Shown here: piece by piece, positions 35,956 to 47,250 of the stretch
Numbering within the stretch: position 1 is the first letter of the stretch
How the letters are laid out: each line of letters begins with the position of its first letter
Origin: Paramacrobiotus metropolitanus
Taxonomy: Eukaryota; Tardigrada; Eutardigrada; Parachela; Macrobiotidae
DNA length: 64,000 bases
Direction: 5' to 3'
NCBI RefSeq assembly: GCF_019649055.1
Contig: NW_026570266.1
Coordinates: forward strand, 186,001 to 250,000
Notes under the pieces: generated by a model
The model's input: the letters and a program-made list of their open reading frames with translations, nothing else
What the model was told of the DNA's origin: nothing
Databases searched by the model: none
Position numbers and translations under genes: made by a program

Positions 35956-38555
35956 ATGCACCCATTCCACTATCGGACGCTGCAAACGGGTGCACGCGAA
36001 GTGAACTACGGGAACACAGTGTTAGTGAGACGGGACAGCGGCCAATGGTGGCTGGGATATGTTCAGGATACTGACGGCGACAACTTCTTCGTCGATTTCG
36101 ACGCCAGCACAGTCAACGGCCAGTGGATCCACTGCAGCCATCTCTGGCCACACCGTTTTTTACCTGATACAGTGACAAATTCCTGCGGCGTCTCTATACA
36201 CGTAGCACTGCGTGATGAGGACTACGGGCCCATGGTTTCTCGGTCGTGCACCCTCATCGACAAACTGCATGATTTGTTTTACGCTGTGCGCATCAACGAT
36301 ACAAACTACAGCGGTTCGGCAGTCTTGCGCATCGCCCATAAATGGCAGCTTATCGGAAACCTACCAGCAGTCCGCGGCCAACCCAGCTTCCTCGGTCGAG
36401 CTAGCGGATTCGTGTACCGGAAACATGTCATCGTTTTCCCCCAAGCGCAGATGCTGGGTAGTATGGCTACCTTGAGAGCTCTGCCCAGCTGTCTGCTGAA
36501 CACGTGCCAGTTAGGGCTGGGGAGTGGTGATGTGTGGTGTGATGCCAGTTGTCAGTTCACGCTGTCAGTGGACTTCGATAAAGCTACTTTTCGGTGTGCT
36601 ACCGCCGACCATAACTGGCGGGGCGCGCCGTACCAGTTCAAACTGGACTGCCGGATGTTTGTACGCGTGGAAATGGACACTGTCACATTCGTGTGCGCCG
36701 AACTGCACGGTGACGCGGACGGTCGCAGTGTTTTGGAATGAGGGTGCTCTGGAAGAGGCCTGCCACAACTGTCTCCTGCAGCAACCATTACGGAATGCAG
36801 GCAGTATTAGCGCTGCTGACAGTGACGCGGTCAACTCAAAGGAAGGTCAGTACAGAAGCGCCGCTGCGCGATGGTGGGCACGTACTTAAGAGAAGCCCAA
36901 ATATGGAGAGTTATGGTTATCGTTTCGGGTTAAAGCATGTGTTTTCAGTTAACAAGGCGCTGCCCCCGTGGCGACGATTGTGAAGTCCTTAGAAAAATCA
37001 GTTTAATTAGGGATTTGCGGGGCGGCAGAACAATTTGACGATTTCAGCGGAATGTATTTTTCTAGATATTACGGAGAGCACGCGGATCACCGATCTTCCC
37101 CATCCCATCCTGGCGTTGATTCTGCAAAATATGGACTTCTGCACGCAGTTGCAGTCGAGCCGGTAAGTCGAGTTATATGGTTGAACCTCTCTAATTTATG
37201 TTTATCGATTTCTGACTGTTTATCGATTTTGGTTATCGATTATCGTAAAAGCCGATCACATGGGCGTCAGTCAGAAATTGGAAAAACCATTTAATTATTG
37301 GCGTCCCGTGTGCTTTAATAAATAGAAGTATACGTAACTGGATACGCCAAGTACCAATGAACTTTATGTTTTTGACTATCAGGGTGTGCGCTCTCTGGGA
37401 ACTACTGTTGCGCAAAGATGTCTCTAACCGGCGCAACGTTATTGTGGAAATTGGGCAAACTCCCTTAGAACGTTATCCAGAAAAAGAAGATCCCAGTGTC
37501 GAATACCATAGCAGCGCTTACGCGTCTGACCCAAGAGTATGTGCACTGGATGCGCATTACACCGGCATAGATCTGTATGTGCATGTCATCATGCACACGC
37601 TGCCCGTGTGTTGCGTTCCCGTACACATACCATGTGGTAAAACTTGCGACTGTCGCTACAGTATCAGAGATTCGTATGCCGGCTGATTCCGACGCTAGAC
37701 CGTGTCCTCACGCAGCACACGGAGACGTTGACGCTGATTGAGGAGGGCCCCGGGTATGAGCGATGTTGGTGGAAATGCGCATGGAGATTGATGACCATGG
37801 TACGAGTACTGCAAGCCAAAGGCATTCGCGTGCCGCTGCTGATCGTTAAGAACGCTTGTGATCCCAAGGAAAAAGGAGAACACGGCTTAACGCTTCTGGA
37901 ACTGAAGCCAATGAGCAGCAATAACGAGCAGGATTACGTGTGCAGCATGCTGTCGCAATTGATGACCGTGTGCCAAGAGCTGCTGTTAATCAACCACACT
38001 GTGCGAATTCCTACGGGCCAACATTCACCCATAATGCGGCTGTTTGGGAATGACCCGCTGCAATGGCCGGATGGTATTGATGGTGGACAATGGTTTCACG
38101 TTATACGTGACGATAGATACGGCCCGAATGGCCCACCTGCTCTGTTGGACATTATTATTCCGCTGCTGCGCATCCCTTCTACGGATACTGCCGCCGAACA
38201 GCGGCAACGCTTCCTCTCTGTCCTGAACGACAACTGCCCGGCCGTTACTCCACGAGTACGCAAAAAGGTCAAAGCTGTGCATGCCCGCTGGGTGCGGAAG
38301 TGGACATATCCCGACCGCTGGACGGCCATCCGCGTCTTTCTCAACTTGTGAGTGTAGAAGTGAATTACTACATTGGGGGGTTTGCCTTCTGGTATGATAC
38401 ACAAATGCAATACCGGTGGTGCTTTCTTCAGGTTCAGTGGCTTCCGCTCGGATGACAGCCCGCGATCGTGGGATGCAGTGGATCTGCGGAAAATAGACAT
38501 TTCCATGCTTAGTAAACTGGCCCTGACGATACTGGATGGATACTACAAATGCTGA
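35956..38555 (+). pseudogene. F-box protein gene 2, paralog of gene 1, with 2-bp frameshift
   Basis: Exons are 35956-36845, 37048-37162, 37383-37536, 37662-38347 and 38432-38555. Exon 1 carries the same N-terminal domain as gene 1 (NTVLVRRDSGQWWLGYVQD, FFVDFDASTVNGQWIH). The F-box reads ITDLPHPILALILQNMDFC, then VCALWELLL. The final exon is 124 bp, exactly as in gene 1. Gene 2 has an extra phase-0 intron (37537-37661) inside the exon that is single in gene 1. Near 36731 two bases are missing relative to gene 1 (GRSV-LE-stop against GRSIFWKEE), so the frame ends after about 260 residues, before the F-box; the correct frame resumes one step over. Downstream exons look intact. It is either a young pseudogene, a truncated N-terminal protein, or an assembly error. 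Confidence 0.75.
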
Positions 38556-39595
38556 CGCAGAATACTTGAATGTTTTAGCGGAATGCTGTCGAATATCGGC
38601 ATGGAAGATGTTTCGTACACGAACTCGCAAGATGTTTATAATGTTAACTGTAAGCGATCGCGGTTATTATTTTTTTGTCGTACGGCATGTGTCTGGCTCA
38701 GTATCTTGTATGTACTATAGCGATTCGTATAATGAGAACCTCTAGAGCTCTTCACTGTTTTTTACATTCTGGGCAACAGACAAGTAGAAATCTCCTCATT
38801 GTTCCAGACAGAAGGTTTTTCTAAAATTGAATAAGATTACTGTTAACATAATTATGCATTAGAAAGATTAACGAATTGTGCAGATGTTATAGACATGCGA
38901 TTCTTCCCTGATCACACTAATGATCTCCGTATCATTTATGGATAAAATATAATAAAACTCCGAGAATTATTCATACAATCATGCATAAACAATCTGGTCA
39001 CGCTGATATAATATAATATTTATTATAATATTACATGTCTGCTTCTCTCCTGTACATACCAGAGTTATACCAGAACTGATAGACGCATCAGTAAGAATGG
39101 GTACACGCCATGGATGCTAAACAGTAAACACTATAACAAAAACGCAGTTTTAGGAGGTTATAAAAAGAATATTTCCTCTAAATTGTCATGATGGGGTATT
39201 GTGCCCATCACGCTCATGGCATTTCCTCTTTGAATCTGTATGGAAATCCTTTGCCGGAAAAATTCTTTCGCGCGTGGTTGCCCGGTAGCGGCCGCGATGA
39301 GGTGTCCGAATTTAAGGACTGGCTTTTTAGCTCTGCCGCCCAAAGGTCCGCACATTTCGAAGGCCGCTGGCATATACCTTGACTGCAGCCACGCATGTTT
39401 TGCGAGTTTCTTTGTTTCGGCCATCTAGGATGCGGCACCGCCGTTGACGGATGTTACGGTCAATATATAAATCTGCCAGAGTGTCCACACGCGTCACGTC
39501 AATTGCGAATGGCTTTCCACGCTCTCATGGGATAAGCATAACAACGTCTGGCCTTTTACTGCCGGCTATGACCAATCCTCTTGATTCCATTCTGG
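38556..39595. other. Intergenic with a diverged repeat at 39.16-39.25 kb
   Basis: The poly(A)-like AATAAA near 38950 may serve F-box gene 2. The repeat block at 39160-39245 matches 1060-1140. An 88-codon minus frame (39158-39424) and overlapping plus frames sit on it; they have no domain and were not called. Confidence 0.4.
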
Positions 39596-39606
39596 CAGGG
39601 AAACCG

Positions 39607-40978
39607 GCAGGGTGTAAAAGGTGGCAGTGGCACCTGCCACTGGCAGTTGCCACCGGCAATGGCATGTGCCATTTCGCGAGTGGCAAGCGGTAAAACGTGG
39701 CATTTTTCAGAATTACGGAAACAATTCAAAATCATACTGTCATTAAGAAAATTTATTTTGAAACGAATCAGATCTCATGCAGCTGATCTTTGGATACTCT
39801 AGCGTAACTGAAACAGCGCTTGTACTGCACAGAATGCTACCTAGCACATTCAGTAGCTCTTCACGTTATCGTCAAGTTTAGTTTTCTTTCGTATTCGGCA
39901 TGGTTACCTGTAACCTGTGGTTCGTTTTTGGAATTTCTTAGGATTTCTTAGACTCCCTAAGACCCTCCGGTTTTCTTAGACGTTTTCTACTTTTTCTGAG
40001 GTTTCTTAACCTTCCTCGGTTTTACGTTTTCTTAACATTTCTGAAATATGATATGTACGAGTACTATGTGATTCAAAACTCAGACGTGTGCGAGCTGTAC
40101 CATACCATCTGCATCATGGAATTGCTATAAACTGAAATAGGACGCATTTATCGAAATTTCGTGTTAGGGTGTTGCTTTTGCCAGGAGACTAGGTCGTCGC
40201 CAAGTGAATAACAATGAAACTTAAGAAATTACCACGCGAAAAACTTTCTGCCTCAAATGGGTGCACAAAGTCCACAAAAAATTGCGGTGCAAGCAATAAA
40301 TAATCGAAAAGGGTGCCGATTGTAAAACGGGGTGCAAAAGGTGGTGACTGTAGACTGTAGTAAGCGGGGGTGATAAGGGTCCCATAGTATAACTATAACC
40401 CAGTTTGTTTTTTTATTAAGTATATAACCCAGTTTGTTACCCCAGGGGTTCTGAATTTAAACGTAAACCGGTCCGGCGGAACCGGTCCGTAGTGTATTTG
40501 GATATCACTGGTTAGTGATGATAAGTAGTGTTTTGTAAATTACGATTGGCCATACCAGACTCGACCTGAGTCGACTCCCTTACATTTTGGCCTGCAACGA
40601 AAATCTAGCAACCTAAGACGTGTAAATAGCCAGAAGACATAAGAAAACCTAAGAAACCAAGAAGATTCAGAAATTTAAGAAGCCTAATAATATGAATGTG
40701 CGGCGACCCAAACACCAGGTAGCGGAAGTGGCAGCCGGCAGGATACCTTAAACGCGGAGAATGCACATGAGTCCGGTCACGAGTTGTGAGATGGTAGCGA
40801 AGAAGATGCCGGTTATTACGGTGTTCCGATGATTGCAGTCTTATAGGCTATTTCGTTGTATTAGAAAACAAGATATCTTGGCATTTGCCACTTGCCACGT
40901 TTTACCGCTTGCCAGTAAGCTGCCACTGCCAGTGGCAACTGCCAGTGGCAGGTGCCACTGCCACCTTTTACACCCTGC
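39607..40978. mobile_element. 1372-bp Mutator-like non-autonomous transposon
   Basis: Terminal inverted repeats of about 100 bp run 39607-39706 and 40881-40978, starting GCAGGGTGTAAAAGGTGGCA. An exact 11-bp target duplication, CAGGGAAACCG, flanks them (39596-39606 and 40979-40989). Long terminal repeats with 9-11 bp duplications are typical of Mutator-like elements. Each arm contains several GTGGCA/TGCCAC units in both orientations, so single arms can fold too. A second inverted pair (TTTCTTAGG near 39945 and CCTAAGAAA near 40645) lies further in. No transposase is encoded. Confidence 0.85.
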
Positions 40979-41318
40979 CAGGGAAACCGCTCGTATTTTG
41001 CGCGCGAGCGAACTGATGACTCATGTTACATGAGCGTGCCCAAATTGTTTATGTAATATGGTACCGGGACAAACAACTAGTTGCTGATCTAAAGCTTTGC
41101 GCACTATTTCACGATGAAGCCGGAATTTCCAGCTATTAACACAGCATGATATTTTTTATTCCCGCCGTTGAGTGGCTAGTGCAGCGACAAACAAAGTACA
41201 TGAATCAGCGCAAAATAACTTTACTACGTCGCACCTGAAATGAATGGAGAGAATACACGATCGAGGCCAAAGTTGCGAATCAATGGTAGCCAGGTTTTTC
41301 CTGCAGCTTCTGATTGCC

Positions 41319-41633
41319 TTAAATTGTTGCGGTTAAATTTCGGCGTGTCACGGTATAACCAATACCGTCCCAATATGTGCTCTCCTCTAACAAAAACGGC
41401 TCCGTTATTCTTTCGACTGCACTGACACGAGCATCGTCTTGAGCGCCAGACAGCGCGCCTTCGTCTGGATAGGTCGCCAGGAGCTCTCGAGCGATATACT
41501 GCAGCCAAAGTGGAGAGCGTTCGATCTTCCCGAACGTAATTCCTGCCTCATAAAATCCCTTTCGATCGAATAGCGAGGAGAATAATTCGGAGTTTTTTGA
41601 GACACCGAAATAGCTATAAAAACGACAAACCAA
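41319..41633 (-). CDS. Possible exon, family unknown
   Basis: A frame preceded by a fair acceptor (CGTTTTTATAG) reads on through FDRKGFYEAGITFGKIERSP, ARELLATYPDEGALSGAQDD and ITEPFLLEESTYWDGIGYTV, and then stops. Overlapping frames on the same strand (41405-41659 and 41224-41508) look almost as plausible, so a frameshifted pseudogene is possible. I recognise no domain. Confidence 0.3.
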   Translation of the reverse strand: MVCRFYSYFGVSKNSELFSSLFDRKGFYEAGITFGKIERSPLWLQYIARELLATYPDEGALSGAQDDARVSAVERITEPFLLEESTYWDGIGYTVTRRNLTATI

Positions 41634-41901
41634 AGTGAGTGATATTTATAACCAAACATTTTTCATGCAAAAGTGCTCAAATTGCAGAATAATTATAACA
41701 AAAATATCCTTAAATATTCATACGTTAACGTACAGCGTTACATCCGCGCCGGCGTGCTACTATGGCTACTGGCTGCTTCCGAATAAAAATGTGCTTGTGA
41801 AAAACCAACATGAATTAAGTGGATGCTTGGGTGTGGTGAACGCCCACAGACACCGTCGACTGAACCGTTCCACACAGCAAACGCTATCAGAATCGATCCA
41901 G

Positions 41902-42105
41902 CTATCGATTTGTTTAACCTTTTGATTCCGGGCCCATTGTCCGAATCTGAGTTACGCACTATTGAGGGAAAGATGCGTTTGGATCAGCCAACGGAATACC
42001 ATCGCAAATACAGGCACTACTGGATTGGGTAACTTTCTTTAATTAACACCTATCTCACAACTAATCATATTAATTCTTTAATTCAGTACAGGTTGTTTTT
42101 GCTGA
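41902..42105 (+). CDS. C-terminal exons of an F-box family gene (+)
   Basis: Exon 41902-42028 has acceptor CGATCCAG and donor GG-GTAAC. It is followed by a short last exon, 42087-42105 (acceptor AATTCAG), ending GCFC-stop; phase fits. The peptide FNLLIPGPLSESELRTIEG resembles the end of the third F-box gene (FNLFLPALSPEEQTCMDR at 63.93 kb). No upstream exon with the middle region or F-box was found on this strand. Instead the middle region lies just to the right on the minus strand (42083-42653), and the two overlap tail to tail by about 20 bp. This may be a second gene's end or an inverted exon of that gene. Confidence 0.55.
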
Positions 42106-42653
42106 TGGTTTGTTTCGGAACTCTCACACCAAGAACCAACGGCAAAGGCTCCGCGGGCCAAAGTGGAGCGAAATGGCAGTATAATTGTACATGTTCCAAG
42201 TGGACTGCGGTTAATCGCGGCATGTCCAACCATAGCATATTGGCGTACAAGGTGATATTTTGCAGGGTCAATTCTTCCAATGCAACTTTTGGTAAAGATG
42301 CATCGCTTTCCCTCAAAATATCCGAGACATGACGAATTATACAGTCCAGATGGCATCGCGCCGCATTTACTACTGGATCGTCATAAATGCAGTGCTCGTA
42401 CACGGTTTCAGTTGTTACAGTAACGGGGAGGACCATTACAGGTTTTGGTTGAATGTGATTCGTTGGCCAACGCAGAATTAACCTCTTAGTCGCGTGCGTC
42501 AGTCGCTTCTCCAACAACCCTACAGCACGGGCGCCGTTTTTCGATATTTCAGGGTCCTCGAGATTATAATGTTTTGCCCATTTCTGCAGGTCCACGATGA
42601 CGGTTCTCTGCACAGCCAGCGAATCACAAGTTTCGTTCCATCTTTTGGACACG
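42083..42653 (-). CDS. Middle part of an F-box family gene (-)
   Basis: One open exon follows an acceptor (TGCTTGATAG). It starts with the tail of an F-box (VSKRWNE, compare VCRRWEV in the 63-kb gene) and continues VQRTVIVDLQKW, then ATKRLILRWP, then ELTLQNITLYANMLWLDMP. The 63-kb gene has the same landmarks: KIVIVDLKKW, ATRHVVLRWP, SLTLQNVKLCTNDMALVP. It ends PKQTISKNNLY-stop, earlier than the 63-kb gene. The exon carrying the first part of the F-box was not found to the right (42.7-45.6 kb). Known F-box proteins recruit substrates to SCF ligases; the substrate region here is unknown. Partial or broken gene. Confidence 0.6.
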
Positions 42654-42655
42654 CT

Positions 42656-45600
42656 ATCAAGCAGATAATGTTAAAGGAGAATCCATTTTCTGGAGGGTGG
42701 AAAACTGAGTAGGTATTTGTTTGTGTTACTTGTTTTTTTTACACTCCCTATACAAGAAGTGCGTAATATTCCGTGCATGGAGTTAAAGTTACTACTACTC
42801 CCTGCCGGAAATAAAATCTTCCGTCAAAACGAAGAAGTTCCGCTAGTGAGTTACAAGAACATCGTTATGCACGGTTCGTTAGGGTCACACTAAGGGAATA
42901 ATTCGTACAGCGCCTGCTCGTACAAGTTCGGGCCACTGCACTCACTCGCACTAAGTGACGTGCAGCGCAGCGCTGAGCTCACACGGAGTAATGAGTATAA
43001 CACGTAAAGGCACGTCGCAGTTCCAACGTCTGCACCAGTACAGCTGATGTTCAGAGTAGGAGCGATAAAACTTACTCATCTCATGCAAACATTCCACAAG
43101 TGAAGAACCTTCGCCTGGAATTCAACGTAGGAGCTCCTTTTATTCATGATGATTTCCATTATTATGAAAGGTAGATTTCAAGCTTTACATAGTAAGAACT
43201 GTGCGATAGCGTCTTCTAAATGTCTGAATGGACAGATAACTGGGACCACAACGACTCAACATACAGGAGCTCCTTGTTGCTGCCTTTCTTCAAACAGCGA
43301 TTCACAAAGGTACGTTTACTGCGTTTATCGCTGCAATTTTGCATTTTTCTTTTAGAGACAACCACAGTGTAGACTGTTTATGAGTCGATGCTGGTTTTAG
43401 GTGCTATTCCGTCAGCGGAGCTCCGCACTAACTTGTCCCATCTGCACCGTATTCCTTTACGGATAAAAAAATGAAAAAAACAGTCTAAATAAACCACCAA
43501 CACCAAATGGACAATTAAGTTATAAAAGAAAACTAGGTCGCAACAAAAACTCCAACAAATTTTAATTGTTTTTACTATTAAACAATTTTGCAAGAACTGT
43601 TTGGCATTTGCTGCTTTTAAAATGCTGTGCTGTTTGGCTATTTATTTCCCAATTGGATAATATTGTGCCAGTTAGCGTTAGTGTTTCAATCCCGCCTAGT
43701 GGTTTTGCGCAAATACGGTTGGGTGAAACCTGGCCACTCACAGAGCGGATAAATGCTCGACAGGCCAATGCGAGAGCGGACATACTAACGTGCTCCGTTG
43801 ATATGTGGAGTCATATCAACGCAACACGCTACGATCTCACTTTTTCCGGGAGGGACTTACACCGCACAAGCTGAAATATCAAATATATCCAAATACGAAA
43901 AAATTCGAGCCCAAATTGGCTCCGGCAATACTTGACAGGACATGGAATGGCCGGCAAAATGATTCCGGGGTGACTCGGTAGTTTACTTCCCGTATTAAGC
44001 CTGTAAATTCATTACACACGATCTTTCTGTAAAAAGTACTGTACTAAATCATATTCTCCGTCAAACTACGAGCGCACTCGCCGTGCAATTGAGTGTTTCA
44101 ACGAAGCAAAACACAGCTTGCAATATTGATATTGCAGTATGCTGCATTAAGTCAATCGTGCGTTGAAACGCCAGGAGCAGGATAAAGCTGTCAAACTACC
44201 TGAAAGCAGCGGGGTATGCGCACATGTACCGAACCATGCCTATTTTTAACATACACTGCATCATGTACAGATACACTGCTGATGAACATTACTTACTCGC
44301 GCAACCATAACATCTGTAAATGTACGATGATTACGATCTCTGCATGATCCAGTACTTAATGGCTTAAAAGCCTGACATAAGCCGGAAATAAGAATTCAGT
44401 CGAAAACAGTCGAAAATCCATCCATGAAATAATTTTTTAGATATTCTGCGGTAGTATACTATCGCTTTTCAAAAGATGCGATTTTTTGAATTTACACCCG
44501 GAAAATGTGTCCTGATCAGTCGCGTCTTGCTCATCACACAAAGCGAAATGGAATTAATTTCATATAGACTAGTAGACAGACTCTGCATAAACTGCGCGGT
44601 GTAATTAAAAGATGTAAAAATAACTTTTAAAAAAATTACTTTTTATCTCACTGTTACAAATGTTGTTTTTAACGAGCGAAGCTTAAAAGTTTTGAGTTTC
44701 AGTGGCAAATACCTGCTTAAATGGCAATTATTCCACCTTTAATTTCAGAAACTTCAACAAAATTAATTAAAAAATACCCACTTTAATTGAGTTCCTTTCT
44801 CTCCCGGTATTTTTGTGCGATCATTTCTTCCCGTCCAGTTGACTGGAGAGACATCATTGAACCTAAAATCTGAAAATTTTATTTTTACAACGTGCCGATT
44901 TTTTTAGCAGTCTTCTAACAATTCTTGTTGTTCCTTAACCAGTAAACAGGGAAATCGCGCAGAAGTTCAGCTCCATAATTATTGGAAGTTACTGCATTTC
45001 TATATTTATTGACCTTATTGCCTATTGGAACTAGCTTATTGTATTTTAATTCGCTAGCTGTTAACTATTCGACAATCGCTAAAGCCCTTGCCTCCGTTTG
45101 CTGGTTACGCTCATGTTAATAATAACAACATTTTCCAGTGTTCAATTTTTGCTTGCTGTTGTTTATACACAACAAAGAAGCTGTTAAAAATCTCATTGCA
45201 CGTTGTCTTGCACTTTTTACCATTTAACGTCGGAAACCGTAGTTGACTCATAGAGTTTTGACATCGATATCATCATTTAATTAGGTGCAACCATTTGCGC
45301 GAACCAACATGTGTGTATGAAATCGCAACCGCACCTCGTATTTTCATGTTATACTCTTATATAAAATGATTCACTAGAATCTCAGCATATCAAGCTTTCA
45401 TCTGCTTAATCACGAATTACGATCGGTAAAACCTGCTGCAGCTGCTTTCATCAGCAATTTACACTGCTAATATAACCGGCAGAAACTAACCCAATTAACT
45501 GCAAACTGGACTTTCTTTCTGGACGTAAGCTATACGAGCTACGCAATAACGCTTTCCAAATAGTTTGCGGCGTTAAGCCATCAACAGCGTATAGACCGCG

Positions 45601-45663
45601 CTGGTGCACTGCACTGCGAGATTTTGGGAGGCTATATCGGAAGTTTTTAGCCATACGGCAGCC
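42656..45663. other. Three-kilobase gap with no gene recognised
   Basis: It holds AT-rich sequence with short, competing frames (43146-43355, 43562-43874). A missing first exon of the 42-kb F-box gene may lie here but I could not find a convincing F-box start. No repeats shared with the rest of the window were seen. Confidence 0.4.
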
Positions 45664-46339
45664 ATGCAGACGATTTCAGAGAATTGGAGATCTGTAGTGT
45701 TTATAAGTGTTCTTCTTCTCTCAACTGCCGTAAGCGTGATTATCAAATTTCCTTAGAAAATGTTTTGTTTTGATTTCTAAGGATTTTGATACTTTTTCAC
45801 CTGTAAAATTTCAGTCGGTGCGTGGAAAAAAAACTACCTACGCCTTGTTTTTTAAGCAAACATCACATGTGACCCATACTTCTATAGTTTCTTCGCTTTG
45901 AGCGACATAGTGAGGAGGTTATTTTATCGTGAACTGTTTTCAGGGTGTACAAGGCACTGTGGATGAGCTGTACAGTGACACCATGGACGATATTATGATT
46001 CAGGCGGGATTCAGCCTGTCTAACAACGTCCACAACTATCCACCCGTTCCAAACTGTACGCTTTTGCCACAGGGCGCGGCTGGGAGCTACCATCACCAGG
46101 GTTTGTACTTAAATTTGGAAGGTCAACCGCAACTCCAAGTGGAGAAAGGACACATCCAACCGAGTCCAGTTTTCGCATTGCACTGCAGCGCGCACATACT
46201 GTGGCCGACAATAACCATCACCCGTACGTCGACTTCTACGGAAACATACACAACAACATCCACTAGTACTACAACCAGTACGTCTACGACCACCATCACA
46301 GACACGTCCACATACACAACCACCGTTACCAGCGGCTAG
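45664..46339 (+). CDS. Secreted protein with Thr/Ser-rich tail, two exons
   Basis: Exon 1 (45664-45729) encodes a 22-residue N-terminus with a hydrophobic core (VVFISVLLLSTA), which I read as a signal peptide. It ends at a GTAAGC donor. Exon 2 (45944-46339, acceptor TGTTTTCAG) joins in phase 0. The product has 153 residues. The middle carries two cysteines (NCTLLPQG, ALHCSAH) and one NCT glycosylation site. The last 43 residues are mostly Thr and Ser in repeats of the type STETYTTTSTSTTT, like a mucin-type O-glycosylated stalk. No membrane anchor follows. Function unknown; an extracellular coating or matrix role is an inference. Confidence 0.7.
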
Positions 46340-46359
46340 TCGACAACGGACACACATTA

Positions 46360-46624
46360 TTATAATGGTGACACTATAGCCACCCACCCCGTTATTTTTA
46401 GCCACTCCATTTCCGCACCCCGTTAATTATAGGCATCCTTTTTTTAGTTATTTAATTAAATTACTGTTTAGACACCCCATTTTTTATAGGCCCAAGACAC
46501 CCCTTCATTCTATATTACTTACTTTATAGTCAGTACTCCAGGTGTTTCTGTTTATTTAGCACTAAGCCAGGGTGGCTATAAAGGACGGGTTGCGAAGGGG
46601 TGACTATAAAAAACGGGGGTGAAA
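46360..46624. repeat. Palindromic MITE-like element
   Basis: Left units such as ATAGCCACCCACCCCGTTAT and TAGCCACTCC are mirrored by right units (GGGTGGCTATAAAGG, GGGGTGACTATAAAAAACGG). A unit of the form CTATA-(A/G)-N-CACCCC recurs several times in opposite orientations around an AT-rich centre at about 46490. It lies just after the secreted-protein gene. Ends and target duplication are unclear. Confidence 0.6.
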
Positions 46625-47250
46625 ATGGTTGGCTGTAGTGATTTCCTTATTGTAAATCCTGCGACCATGGGCACACGTTTTTATGGCTGTCTATGTTATG
46701 TTTGGAGACGTAAAAAACGCCATACCTCTTCCCGAATAATTTTTTTTTTATCAGTGCTTATTCGTCTTTCGCACTTTTCTTCTTTGTGGAAAGAGTTGTG
46801 TTTGCAATTTGTAGTGTGATTGTCAGACGGGGTAACGGTAACAAATAGCCGCTAAGGCAACAAAATAAGAGCATTTCAACAGTACAAAGCCCGATTTGGT
46901 AAAATAAATGTTCGATCGGACTGTCGGCATACCATCGACAAAATGTTATCCGACAATTATCTGAAATGAGAACTTGATTACCGACAAGTTGTTGAATGAC
47001 TGTTTGCTGAGCACCAACATGTTGCTGACAGAATTCTGATGGCACATGAGGACATGAGTAAAAATGAAAAACCAGAAAAAAAACATCAGAAAGCATAAGA
47101 GCAAATTACATATAATTAGAATAAAAATTACATGCGGGTACAGATAGAAGATGTAGAGATAAATACTAGTAGATAACTGGCAAAACATGCGAAGCATGTA
47201 CAATGGACGAAAAAAATTAATTTCCTTATTTCCGGACAATACGTTACAAG
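46625..47250. other. Intergenic, 3' side of the kinase-MYND gene
   Basis: No domain-bearing frame is present. It contains the likely 3' untranslated sequence of the large minus-strand gene; no canonical poly(A) signal stands out close to the stop. Confidence 0.35.

Noticed and set aside
39590-41000. CRISPR-like array from the GTGGCA/TGCCAC units
   Set aside because: Units are short, inverted and unspaced, lie in transposon ends with a target duplication, and the genome is eukaryotic.
44085-44180. Short inverted GTTTCAACG … CGTTGAAAC
   Set aside because: Arms are too short and imperfect to call an element.
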